Positions 10,592 through 19,906 of a stretch of 64,000 bases of DNA are shown here, in pieces. The stretch comes from Podocnemis expansa. Its lineage: Eukaryota; Chordata; Testudines; Podocnemididae. Below the pieces are notes generated by a model. That model saw nothing but the letters and a program-made list of their open reading frames with translations. It searched no databases and had not been told where the DNA came from. The stretch covers positions 13,818,954 through 13,882,953 of the forward strand of contig ML682007.1 of the NCBI GenBank assembly GCA_007922195.1. Direction: 5' to 3'. How positions within the stretch are numbered: the first letter of the stretch is position 1; the number at the start of each line of letters is the position of its first letter. A program made the position numbers and the translations under genes.

Positions 10592-11987
10592 GCATTATTT
10601 TCCTAAAAAGTAGGGGGGAAAAGGACACTTTTAATTTAGATAGTTATGAAATCATGTTGCTGCTTAGTAGCCTGTAGTTACATTTTCATGTGTTTAAATA
10701 TCCACACAGGAGGTCATTTATTCAACTGTTCCAGTTTTTAAGAGACTTCTCTCTGTCCCTTGAAAATCTTTCTTTAGATAGATTCAGACAGATGTTATCA
10801 CAAAGACCATAGTCTTCAGATTTCCAAAACACACACACACATCCATATCCCACCCCCTGCATCCCTTGGGCTTATAAATTTTATAATAATGGCATTTGGA
10901 GAATTGCAATATTTTTTATGCTTCCATTTCAGGATTTAGTAGATTCCATCTACTGAATTCAATAATAGCATTCTGAACTGGTAAGGATTTTGATGGCATG
11001 TCCAGAGCATCATTCTGAATTCTCACCTTTTTTTTACATCCTTAAGTTTTGTTGTAAAATGTATTGTGACAAGTTTAAACTTGGAATAAAATTTTCAGGA
11101 GTGAGTATTTAGCCCATGAAAAGCTAAATTTATTGCAAAAGTGCTGTCACAGTCTAAACCACAGCAGTGAAAATGAAATCCTTCACACAGTTAACCTGAC
11201 ACTTCTATAATTCCTCATCTACCTTATCAATGTACAAATGTCTAGTGTATTTTTTTTTAAAGGCTGCTCCTGTAATCAGGAAAAGAAGGATTTCCTTAGG
11301 GTTAACCCATTGCAATTGGTTGTAAAAATATTTGTAAAATTTATTTTAAAATGCCTACCCTTTTTTGTGAGGCAGCTCCTACTTAAGAAAAAAAATTGAT
11401 GCACAGCTTTGTTGTTGTTATTAAAGGCCTTATTTCTGCAAATATTTATACACATGCTTAATTCTTTTGCAGGATCAAGAGTTAAAATAGTAGTTATTTT
11501 AGTTTAAATACTTCCTATTATTTAAATACCTGGGCTGTTAAAAGTATATTCAGATAACTAATCTCTAAAGAAAATGATTTGTTTGAGTGCATTCCTCTTC
11601 AGAAAACCATTTAAAATGTACTAGGAAATAAATAACTGGTTTTGGAACTAATGATGCATTTCCCCAGTGCCATTAAAACCCTAATTTTTACACTCCTTTC
11701 CCCCCTCCTGTTAGAAGGGTGCATTTCATTATCATTGTCTGTTTGACCCAGATGTTTAGCTTTTGTAAATGGTATCTCAGCAATCAAGTCTTTGTGAAGC
11801 AAAGCTAGAAGAAGTGTCTCAGCTGGGTTAGAAACAAACTACCTTCTCACTCTCAAAGGCACTGTCTCTAAGTCCTTCCCCTAAAAGCATTTTGTAGCGA
11901 TTTGCTTCAGATTAGGTTCTCTTCCAGGGGTCTGAGCCTACTCCTTAATCATTATAAACTCTTCAGATTTTCATATGATCTCTAAGG

Positions 11988-12073
11988 ATGCTATCCACAA
12001 AGGTACTTAGGCACTTAAATCCCACTGAAGACACTGGGAATTAAGCATCTAAATACCTTTGAGGATCTGGACC
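11988..12073. repeat. Imperfect palindromic repeat (MITE-like)
   Basis: The left arm (ATCCACAAAGGTACTTAGG) pairs with the right arm (CTAAATACCTTTGAGGATC) around a CCCACTGAAGACACTGGG centre, about 26 of 33 arm positions matching. A second copy is at 36071-36162. Confidence 0.65.
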
Positions 12074-12259
12074 AGGTTTTCCACGAGTCTTGCCTCTTTC
12101 CAGACTAAATCTAAAACTCATTTCTCCAGCTTCACTTTACCATAGGAACATGAGCTGAAGAGGAAAAAGATTAAGGAAGAAGATTTTTAGTTGAGCAGGG
12201 AAGGGGGAAATTAAAACATTGAACATCCAAAGACCACACCTAACTGCCGGACCTTAGGC

Positions 12260-12543
12260 CAGGGGTTGGCAACTCCCAGATGCGAGCCTATGCACAGCAG
12301 CACACGGCTCCTGGTCCTGCAGTGCTGCAACTGCTCCCCCTTCCAGCCCCATGCAACTTCTGTCCTCTGCTGGCCCTGCTACCCAAGTGGGGGAGATGGT
12401 TAGCAGGAAAAAGGAGCATGTGGCCCCGCCTGTGGCACCTTTCTGGTCCCACCCTGGCATCTTTCTGGCTCTGCCTCCTAACACCTGAAGAGGGTTCGGG
12501 AGCTGGCACTGGCATGGGGGTCAGCAAATGTTGGCAAGTCCTG
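12260..12543. mobile_element. hAT-like miniature element with 7/8 TSD
   Basis: Starts CAGGGGTTGGCAACTCCC and ends TTGGCAAGTCCTG, an imperfect inverted repeat of the start. Flanking octamers CCTTAGGC (12252-12259) and CTTTAGGC (12544-12551) differ at one base, the expected 8-bp hAT duplication. The interior is GC-rich and non-coding. Confidence 0.75.
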
Positions 12544-12917
12544 CTTTAGGCAAATCACTCTGTATCTTTAGGCCTACTTGTTCCATTTATGTATGGGGAC
12601 AATAATTGTTAGTCAGCTTCAAGTGCTTTGGAAACTATTGGACAAATATAAGTGCTAGGACTTATTTATTATTACTAACTGGAATTTTATTATTAGTGAT
12701 TGATCAGATACCATGGTGAAGTGAGTGGTAAAGCTGCTCTAGGAAGATAGATAGCTATGGGTTGGAAAAGAAGGTGGTCCTGCTTCACAAAGCAAAACTT
12801 ATCTCCCATTTCAGAGGTAACACACAGTATTAGCAGAAATGGCTGTTGTGCCAGTGGAACACCTCATCCCAGCCTCTGTTCTCTGCCCCCCTGCTCCTTG
12901 GGATGAGATAATGCATC

Positions 12918-13587
12918 CAGGCCCAGATTAATGCTCCCGAGGGCCTGAGGCTGCTAGATTTTTTGGGGTTCCTGGGGGCAGGGCAGTAGTGTCTGTGGAG
13001 GTCAGGGGCCATAATTACATTGTCACTTCCCCCCTCCTGTTAGCTGAAGTACGCTGTGTGGTTGGGGGGGTCTGTAAGCCTGTATCCCTCTCCCTCGCAC
13101 CCATCTGTGACAACGCCCTGTATGGTGCAGTCTGTGGGCTGTACCTTGCTTTCTTCCTGGCTGTTGGGGGCAGTGGGGGCTTCCTGGCAAGGTTGGGGGC
13201 TGTGAGTTGGTCTCTGGTCTCTACAGCTCCCTGTTTGTGCTCAGGGCAAGTGCAAGGGGCCAAAGAATGCCCAGGCTGTGACAGGGCAGGTCCTCAGCAG
13301 CCCAGCACCCTGGGGCTTGGCCATCACTGGTCCTCTGCATCAGGATGGCAGGCCAGGCACCAGCCAGCCCATGGGCAGGGTGGCATTTGGTGCTGGGACA
13401 GATCCAGTGCTGAAGTGCAGCACTGTGGGACATGGGCCTGCCAGTGCAATGGTGCTCAGAGAGCAGTTGGGCCAGCTAGGGCAAATTGGTTTGGTGCTCC
13501 AGCCCAAGGTGCTGCCACTGCTGCAGGACTGGGGCCAAGGCCCCACTTTGCCATAGCCCTTAAAGCCCCTGCTTTAATCCAGCCCTG
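12918..13587. mobile_element. hAT-like element, GC-rich
   Basis: The ends are CAGGCCCAGATTAATGC and, in reverse complement, CAGGGCTGGATTAAAGC. Flanking octamers AATGCATC and ACTGCATT match at 6 of 8 positions. The GC-rich interior creates long spurious open frames on both strands; no transposase is recognisable. Confidence 0.65.
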
Positions 13588-15224
13588 ACTGCATTGTGTA
13601 ACTGCTTAGAGTTGCTTCTTTATGTTGGGTGTAATGCTCTTTAGTTAGGCAGATGCCAGATCTCAGAAGCAGAAACTTAGACTCTGGGGAACTAAATTTC
13701 CTCTTCAGTTTTAATGTGTAACTATTCTCCCCACCATTAAAGTTATTTTAGTATTTTAGTCCTTTTGTGTGGTTCATAAATGAACAGGATGTCAGCTAAA
13801 ACATTATCCCAAATGAACTGATAAATTATTAGATGTATAACCACATCTCCCTTGCCTGCATTTCCAAGAGCCTGGGTGCAGTGCACTTCAGAAATGCTCA
13901 AACTTTGCCCAACTGAGGGCTGTACTCTCTAGAGCTAAGTAATTTATATGAAATATGTCAGTTTTTAACCCACCAATCTTTAATACAGTGGTGCAGCCCA
14001 CACATGCTATCCAATCTGTCTTCTCTTTTCACAGATAGAGAAACTGAGATCAAGAAGGATGGAACACAAGACCATGGGGTCCAGAATGAGTTTGTCAAAG
14101 GTCTGCTTTATGTTTGATTGAAAGAGGAACTGTAAGACACCAACCAGAGAAGGTAAAATAATATTCTAAATTACAGTACAACTCAGGTCACCTTTTAGGC
14201 TGGCTTTCACACAGCAAAGTTTTAAAAAAGAGCAAAGCAACTCAGAACACTGGGTAACAAGCACCAGAGAGAGACCTTTGCTGAAAGCTGGAAAAAGCAT
14301 GGTAAAGGGGAAAAAACCACAGCATTTCTAGCTAATGAACCTGCAGCAGCTTCCTATTTTTAGAGCCCTACCCTAGCTCCTCCATGTGATAGACAGAGAG
14401 TATGTCTTCACTGACCGTGGCAAATTCACTGCAGTCAAATCAGTTTTTTCAGATCAACTGAAGAGTCAGTAAAGACACACTCAGCTGATCTGGTAATTGA
14501 CTTAAGAAAATCACCACCTCAAGTGGTGTGGTGCTATGTAAATGGGAGTGCATTTTCTGTCAGCTCAGTGCAGTGAAGATGGTGGCTAAAGAGGAGTTAT
14601 GAACAGGAGCTCTGTATAGTTCTCATAACTCCTGTCGACTGCCACCAAATTTTGCTGGGTTTGTAGAGTGGGCCAGAGAAACTGTGCTTTCCTTGTAAAC
14701 CCTTACATGCTGGAATTTAAGGAGCACTTCTATACCTCGTCACAGGCAGCTTCTCAGGGGATCCTGCTTGTATAATTTTCTAATTGTAATAACTTAAATG
14801 TTTAAATGAATATGCTGTTGGCTAAGGAACCAAAGCCTGAAGACCTGTGTGGGTCCACAGAGTGGGTACATCATGGGCAAGGAGGACAATGATAGAAAGG
14901 GCTTTCCTCACTTGCTTTCCCCACCACTCTACCTCTATGGTGAGATAAAAACATAATGGCCAATGAATCTATTTGTACCAACAGTCCTGTGTGTTGATAC
15001 TTGTTATATTTGCTGTGTGAGGTTCATATCATTTTAATATAACTGTTGAGCTCAAGAGAATTTATAGACTAGGAATCGCCACTTCTGTTAATCCCTGGGG
15101 AATGAAACACTTCTCTGGGGCCTGTATCTTGATGTATTCAGTTATACACTAGTGCCAGCAAACATTACTCATCAGGGAGACCAGTGATTGTTTTAAGTTC
15201 TGACCAATTCTGGTCTACAGAGTT
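13588..15224. other. Intergenic, unclassified
   Basis: Near 14030-14100 a stretch containing GATAGAGAAACTGAG resembles a MIR core but is short. A block at 14400-14680 has internal inverse pieces (GATCAACTGAAGAG with CTCAGCTGATCTG) and may be a decayed DNA transposon. No gene is seen. Confidence 0.4.
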
Positions 15225-15448
15225 GGAGAGAAAGAGTCTTAATCCACTCTCCTGCATCTGACAAAGACCCTTGATTCTCTCTCATGCATCTGACAAAGCG
15301 GGATACATCCTCTCATGCATCTGATCAAATAGGTTGCAGCCCACGAAAGCCTATGCCTGAAGAAATCTGTTAGTCTTTAAGGTGCCCCAGGACTCTCGTT
15401 TTTGCTATATACAGACTGACATGGTGTCAGCTACCTCTCTGGAGCTTG
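15225..15448 (+). repeat. PLE-derived repeat with local tandem units
   Basis: CATCTGACAAAG/CATCTGATCAAA is repeated three times, then CCCACGAAAGCCTATGCC, AATCTGTTAGTCTTTAAGG, CCCAGGACTCTCGTTTTTG and CAGACTGACATGG. This is the second subtype (TATACAGACT tail) of the PLE-end repeat. Confidence 0.7.
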
Positions 15449-16276
15449 ATCCCCTCTGGTTCTTCTCATATTTTTATCTGAAGGAAAATCTGGCAAATTT
15501 ACCTATCAATATCAGTGTTACTTGTTGGAATCTGTATTAAATCAACATTTCAGTTACTGAAACACGTGAAACTGTTGGTGTGCAGAGACAGAATGCTAAA
15601 TAGTTCCCCTGCAACAATACCCAAGAACATCCAGACTGCAGATAACCTTCATCAGAGCTCACATCTCATACTGTTACTATGGTAACATGGTCAGGTCTCT
15701 GAGTTTTCTAAAAAGCAAATACTGGAGATACAGACTGCATAAAAATTGATCATGAGAGAGACAGCACTAGCCTCTCCCAGCAATGGCACTTAGGGATTTG
15801 AGTGGAAGCAGCTCGGTTGCCCATTCTGCTATGATTAGAACACTGTAGGTTCAAAGACTTCTACATGGTATTCAATGAGGTTCAGATCCAGTGGAGCTAC
15901 ACGAGTTTAAGCCGCTTCAGGATCAGAATATGTTTATATTTTATTGTGCTGACTCATATTTTTCCACTAGAAAAAGTTAAAAGAAAATTCAGGTATTAAA
16001 TTGTATTGCCTTAAAGTAGCTGAGTGCTTACAGTCTTCAAAATTTGTAGTGAAAATAACTGTAAATATTTCCTAATATTAATTTTATATGAATTTGATTA
16101 CCAAACAGAATTGACAGCCATAATGCGTGTAGAGGTTGGCGACAAGTGAGGCCTACCTTAAGCTTTTCTGTTTTCCTTTCTGTACATTTTGATGATAGGA
16201 AAAAAGAATTCCTCATTAGTGTTTGGGAGAAATTAATGCTAGCCAGAATTTACTGATTTCCACCTAATCTTTTCAG

Positions 16277-16468
16277 GTCTAATCAGAGTGTTGCTATTAG
16301 ATGAGACTGCAAAGTCAGCTGGAGTGGGAATAAGGGAATCAGCCTTTACAGTACTGGAACTGTTCACAGAGGTACCGCCTTTGGAATTTTATAAAGTCCT
16401 TAATGAGCAGATGAAAAACATAATTTCTGAATTATTACCTCTACCTCCTAATGTTAATCTCCAGGGAA
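16277..16468 (+). pseudogene. Orphan exon-like open frame, HEAT-repeat-like
   Basis: A consensus-like acceptor (TAATCTTTTCAG) precedes an open frame beginning (G)LIRVLLLDETAKSAG and continuing GIRESAFTVLELFTEV, EFYKVLNEQMKNIISEL to PLPPNVNLQG. The only nearby donor in frame is a weak GTATCA at 16469. The amphipathic pattern with an R-x-S-A-x-x-x-L-x-x-L-F block and a following LNEQMKNIISELLPL helix resembles a HEAT repeat as found in maestro heat-like (MROH) proteins, but I cannot confirm a family. No neighbouring exon is found within several kb on the plus strand. It may be a relic exon, a transduced gene piece, or chance. Confidence 0.3.
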
Positions 16469-16840
16469 GTATCATTTACTCCCTCTTTCTTAGAAGTAGC
16501 TCCACACATATCATTTAAGGAACAGCTATATACAATTTCTCTTTGGCTATTATTCTATTTTCCGTGGTTATTATGGTGCCAAAGACCATTTGCCATAGTG
16601 TTCTTTGAAAAGAACATCCATTTGTTTATATTTATTTTAGTCCTTTTTACAGATAAATAGTCTGCGAGAAAAGAGCCAGTGATTATTTTTTCCACAAAAT
16701 TATATATTGCGGTGTATTTTATACTAAGAGGTTGCACATTTTGTAGCTTCTGTCCTCTGAGCATTTTTGCATACCCCAGAAGCTCCTTCCAACCCCCTGT
16801 ATTACAGGGACCCCTTGAATATCCCTTCAGTCTTCCCTTG

Positions 16841-17140
16841 CCAGGAGTTCATTGTGCCCTTTCAATTCCTCCTCCTCCTCCTCTCAAGATCCCTTAGTCT
16901 CCCCTTACATGAGCAGTTCTGTGTGTACCTCTGTACTTCCTTTCCCCACTGCCAGGAGCTTTGTGTGCCCAGACCTGTACGAGTTTTCCCCAATCTCTCT
17001 TCTGCACCAGGATCCTGTGTATCCGCTATTCCTGGATCCCCCATTCTCTCTTCCATGGCAGGAACTCTGTTTGTGCTCCAACATCTCCACACCAGCGCCC
17101 CATTTTTTTCATCCCATGCCAGGGTCTCTGTGCACACCCC
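16841..17140 (+). repeat. Degenerate minisatellite, pyrimidine-rich
   Basis: About six diverged units beginning near 16841, 16908, 16951, 17008, 17060 and 17118. Each carries a CCAGGAG(T/C)TC-like start, a TCTGTGTGT-like middle and a C/T-rich tail. Spacing is about 43-67 bases. The run creates overlapping spurious open frames on both strands. Confidence 0.5.
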
Positions 17141-18204
17141 CATCCTTCTTTGCACCGTTCTTCTTTCTGTCTGCGGAGGTGGTGGGAGAGTCACAGGGTG
17201 TCAACATATTAAACTCTATCAGCAGAATAAGCAGGTGTGGTATGGTGGAAGGCATTAAAAGTACCATCCACCAGGTCAGGAGAGGGGTTCCTAAGAGAAG
17301 ATGAATGCCTCCCTCTGAAAGAAGGGAAGGGCAGACACATTATCCTGTTGTTGGCATCTTCCATTGGCTGGCTTATGCAGTACCCCACTGTGTTTTGTGC
17401 CACTTTTTTGTGCATCTCACTCTAAGGCACCTATGTAGGAAGCCTAGGCATCTAACTTGGGTTTTGGGAATTGTAGTATTGCTCTTGTGATTTTTTTTTG
17501 TCAAGACACCTAAAAGTTAAGTGCTGCAGTGCCGAAGCTTCTTTATAGATCTGGTCCAGTTAGCTAACAAGCATCGTTGCCAATGAGAGTTCCAGTTGAC
17601 TTTGGTGGGCTTTGGATTAAACTCATAATGATGTTCTTCCCTTCTTTGACTCAAGCGTTATGAAAATATTGGTTATTGAGTTGCTTCCTCTAATAATGAA
17701 CAGTGAGAAAATAGATATTTTCAGCCTTTCTCTGCTCACCGTATCCACTATATTTGCATGTGGTTGAGCTATAAAACAAAATAGTTTCAGGATTAATCAA
17801 ACTCTCAAATGTATAACCTGGGCTGTAGCACATGTGGACAATCTCAAACTGATGCACAAGTAAATTCGTGCATGTCATGCTCAATAGAATCTCTGACTGC
17901 AAAGTGTGGTTTACTCCAGTGCAACAATGGTTTGGCTGTCAGCAAGGCCATTGATTATGAATGGACTCTCCTCACAGAGCTATCTGAGAAGTGGAGCAGG
18001 AATCTCCCCATCTGAATATGTGAGGAGAGAACTGCAGTTTCTCTGCTCGTCCATCTGACCCAGGGGTAGCAGAGACTGTTGTAAAAGGTAACTGCTTTCT
18101 AAAGCCAAGAACTAGAAACTGAAGACTCAGCTGGTGGGAGTGGAGACAGGAAAGAATATTTGTTTTTTTACCCCTAAATGAGTAGTTCCAGTCCCCTCAC
18201 AAAC
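17141..18204. other. Intergenic, nothing named
   Basis: No gene-like frame or classified repeat. Part of 17420-17560 (GCACCTATGTAGGAAGCCTA) resembles one arm of the imperfect palindromes at 11988 and 36071. Confidence 0.5.
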
Positions 18205-18345
18205 AGGATGAACGTAAGAACAGCCATAGGGGGTCAGAGTCAGACCAAAGGTCCATCTACCTCAGTATCCTGTCTTCCAGTAGTTGGCCAAATACATCAG
18301 AGGGAATGAACAGAACAGGTAATCATCAAGTGATCCATCTCGTCA
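18205..18345 (-). repeat. CR1-like LINE fragment (antisense)
   Basis: AGACCAAAGGTCCATCTACC with CAGTATCCTGTCTTCCAG and GGAATGAACAGAACAGG resemble a dispersed reptile repeat that I associate with CR1 3' regions. Family assignment is from recall and not searched. Confidence 0.45.
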
Positions 18346-18559
18346 ATGAGATCAGACTGGAGGAGGAGTTTATTGGTTTTCTGTGGATTGATAATTCTCC
18401 TGTACTTTTTAAGAATAAAGTGGGTGGTCTGGTCTGCACTGAAAAATTGCATATATGCATAACTATGTTGTGTGTGGAAAAGAGAGAAGGTTCTCTCCTG
18501 GCTCAATAAATGAAAGATAACTTAAAAGATAGGAAAGAACAGGAATAAATGGTCAGTTT

Positions 18560-18840
18560 TCAGGATGAAGGGGTAAATAATGGTGTCCTCCCAGAGTCTG
18601 TACTGAAACTGTGCTGTTCAGCATACTCATAAATGATCTAGAAACAGGGCTAAACAGTGAGGTGTCAAAATCTGTAGATGATACAAAACTACTCAATATA
18701 ACTAAGTTCATAGCAGACAGCAAACAGTTATAGCAAATATTGTGATACTTAAGGCCACAACAAGGTTCAAAAAAACTAGATAAATTCATGGAGGATTGGT
18801 CCATGAATGGCTATGAGCTAGGATAAGCAGGGATTGTTGT
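18560..18840 (+). repeat. CR1-like LINE fragment (sense)
   Basis: The sequence TTCAGCATACTCATAAATGA reads like the decayed F-N-I-(F/L)-I-N-D block of a non-LTR reverse transcriptase, followed by GATGATACAAAACT. Further on, GGTTCAAAAAAACTAGATAA and GGTCCATGAATGGCTATGAG are typical CR1 3'-region phrases. It is heavily decayed. Confidence 0.55.
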
Positions 18841-18977
18841 TTGCCAGAGATTGGGAATGACGGAAGAGATGGATCACTTGTGGATTGCCTTTTGATTTGC
18901 TGTTAAAGTCTGATCTGATCCCCTGACTTTCACTTCCCTGCATGTATTTCCTCCTATTCTATAAATCCCCCATCTTC

Positions 18978-19076
18978 AAAGCATCTGACAAAGTGGGATT
19001 TTCTCCCACGAAAACTCATGTGATAAATAAATTTGTTAGTCTTTAAGTGCTGTGGGATTTCTTGTTTGTTTTGCTG
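18978..19076 (+). repeat. PLE-derived short repeat, single arm
   Basis: CATCTGACAAAGTGGGATTT, CTCCCACGAAAACTCATG, AAATTTGTTAGTCTTTAAG, then a GTGGGATTTCTTG tail. It is one arm of the palindromic repeat described elsewhere. Confidence 0.7.
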
Positions 19077-19204
19077 TTCTATTCATTCCCTCTGAAGCAC
19101 CTGGCATTGGCCACCATCAGAAGACCGGATGCTGGGCAGTGGGCTAGATGGAGCATTGGTGTGACCAGATATAGCTGTCAGTGTGTGAGAGGAGGAAGGA
19201 GGGA

Positions 19205-19604
19205 NNNNNNNNNNNNNNNNNNNNNNNNNNNNNNNNNNNNNNNNNNNNNNNNNNNNNNNNNNNNNNNNNNNNNNNNNNNNNNNNNNNNNNNNNNNNNNNN
19301 NNNNNNNNNNNNNNNNNNNNNNNNNNNNNNNNNNNNNNNNNNNNNNNNNNNNNNNNNNNNNNNNNNNNNNNNNNNNNNNNNNNNNNNNNNNNNNNNNNNN
19401 NNNNNNNNNNNNNNNNNNNNNNNNNNNNNNNNNNNNNNNNNNNNNNNNNNNNNNNNNNNNNNNNNNNNNNNNNNNNNNNNNNNNNNNNNNNNNNNNNNNN
19501 NNNNNNNNNNNNNNNNNNNNNNNNNNNNNNNNNNNNNNNNNNNNNNNNNNNNNNNNNNNNNNNNNNNNNNNNNNNNNNNNNNNNNNNNNNNNNNNNNNNN
19601 NNNN
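19205..19604. other. Assembly gap (400 N)
   Basis: An uninterrupted run of N of exactly 400 bases, flanked by GGAGGAAGGAGGGA on the left and AGGAGGAGGAGGAAGG on the right. It lies upstream of NDFIP1 exon 1, so part of the promoter and 5'UTR is missing. Confidence 0.99.
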
Positions 19605-19861
19605 AGGAGGAGGAGGAAGGCGGGCGTGTGACACAGCAGGAGGCGGGAAGGGAAGTGGCCGGGCGGAGCAGGCAGGGCCGAGCCCGGAGCGACCCGGCTG
19701 CGGCATCCTCCGCCTCCAGCAGCGGCAGTAGCGGCAGCGCCAGGCCGCGGTGGGCGGGAGCCGGAGCCGGAGCCGGAGCCGATCGCGCCGCCCCCGCTCG
19801 TCCCGGGGCCTCCCCCGCCCGCGCCGCCGCTCCTGGCCCCGCGCAGCCCCAGCCCAGCGCC
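19605..19861 (+). promoter_or_regulatory. NDFIP1: NDFIP1 promoter/5'UTR, CpG-rich, truncated by gap
   Basis: Very GC- and CpG-rich DNA between the gap and the NDFIP1 start codon. It has a (GGAGCC)n-like run at 19756-19780 and no upstream ATG in the visible part. The CpG-rich stretch continues to about 20050. The transcription start cannot be placed and may lie in the gap. Confidence 0.75.
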
Positions 19862-19906
19862 ATGGCGGCGGCGGGCGCCGAGCCCAGCAGCGGCCGCTAC
19901 CAGCAG
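19862..19906 (+). CDS. NDFIP1: NDFIP1 exon 1 coding part
   Basis: Encodes MAAAGAEPSSGRYQQ, ending in phase 0 at a GTGAGG donor. The RYQQ end joins LQNEEE of exon 2, matching the family N-terminus. Confidence 0.95.

Larger units (their letters stand above)
9375..12259. other. Intergenic, mostly unclassified AT-rich DNA
   Basis: No gene-like frame. It holds the AAT microsatellite at 10532-10591, a short (AC)6 at 10829-10840 and the imperfect palindrome at 11988-12073. Sequence near 10290-10375 and 11430-11480 has GATCCTGCAAA-type palindromic debris that I could not delimit. Confidence 0.6.

Noticed and set aside
12989..13588. 199-residue open frame and several overlapping ones
   Set aside because: They fall inside the GC-rich hAT-like element at 12918-13587 and have no recognisable domain.
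14030..14100. Possible small exon after CTTTTCACAG
   Set aside because: The sequence following the AG resembles a MIR core phrase and the frame soon stops.
16767..17304. Several overlapping cysteine- and serine-rich frames
   Set aside because: They are translations of the degenerate pyrimidine-rich minisatellite.
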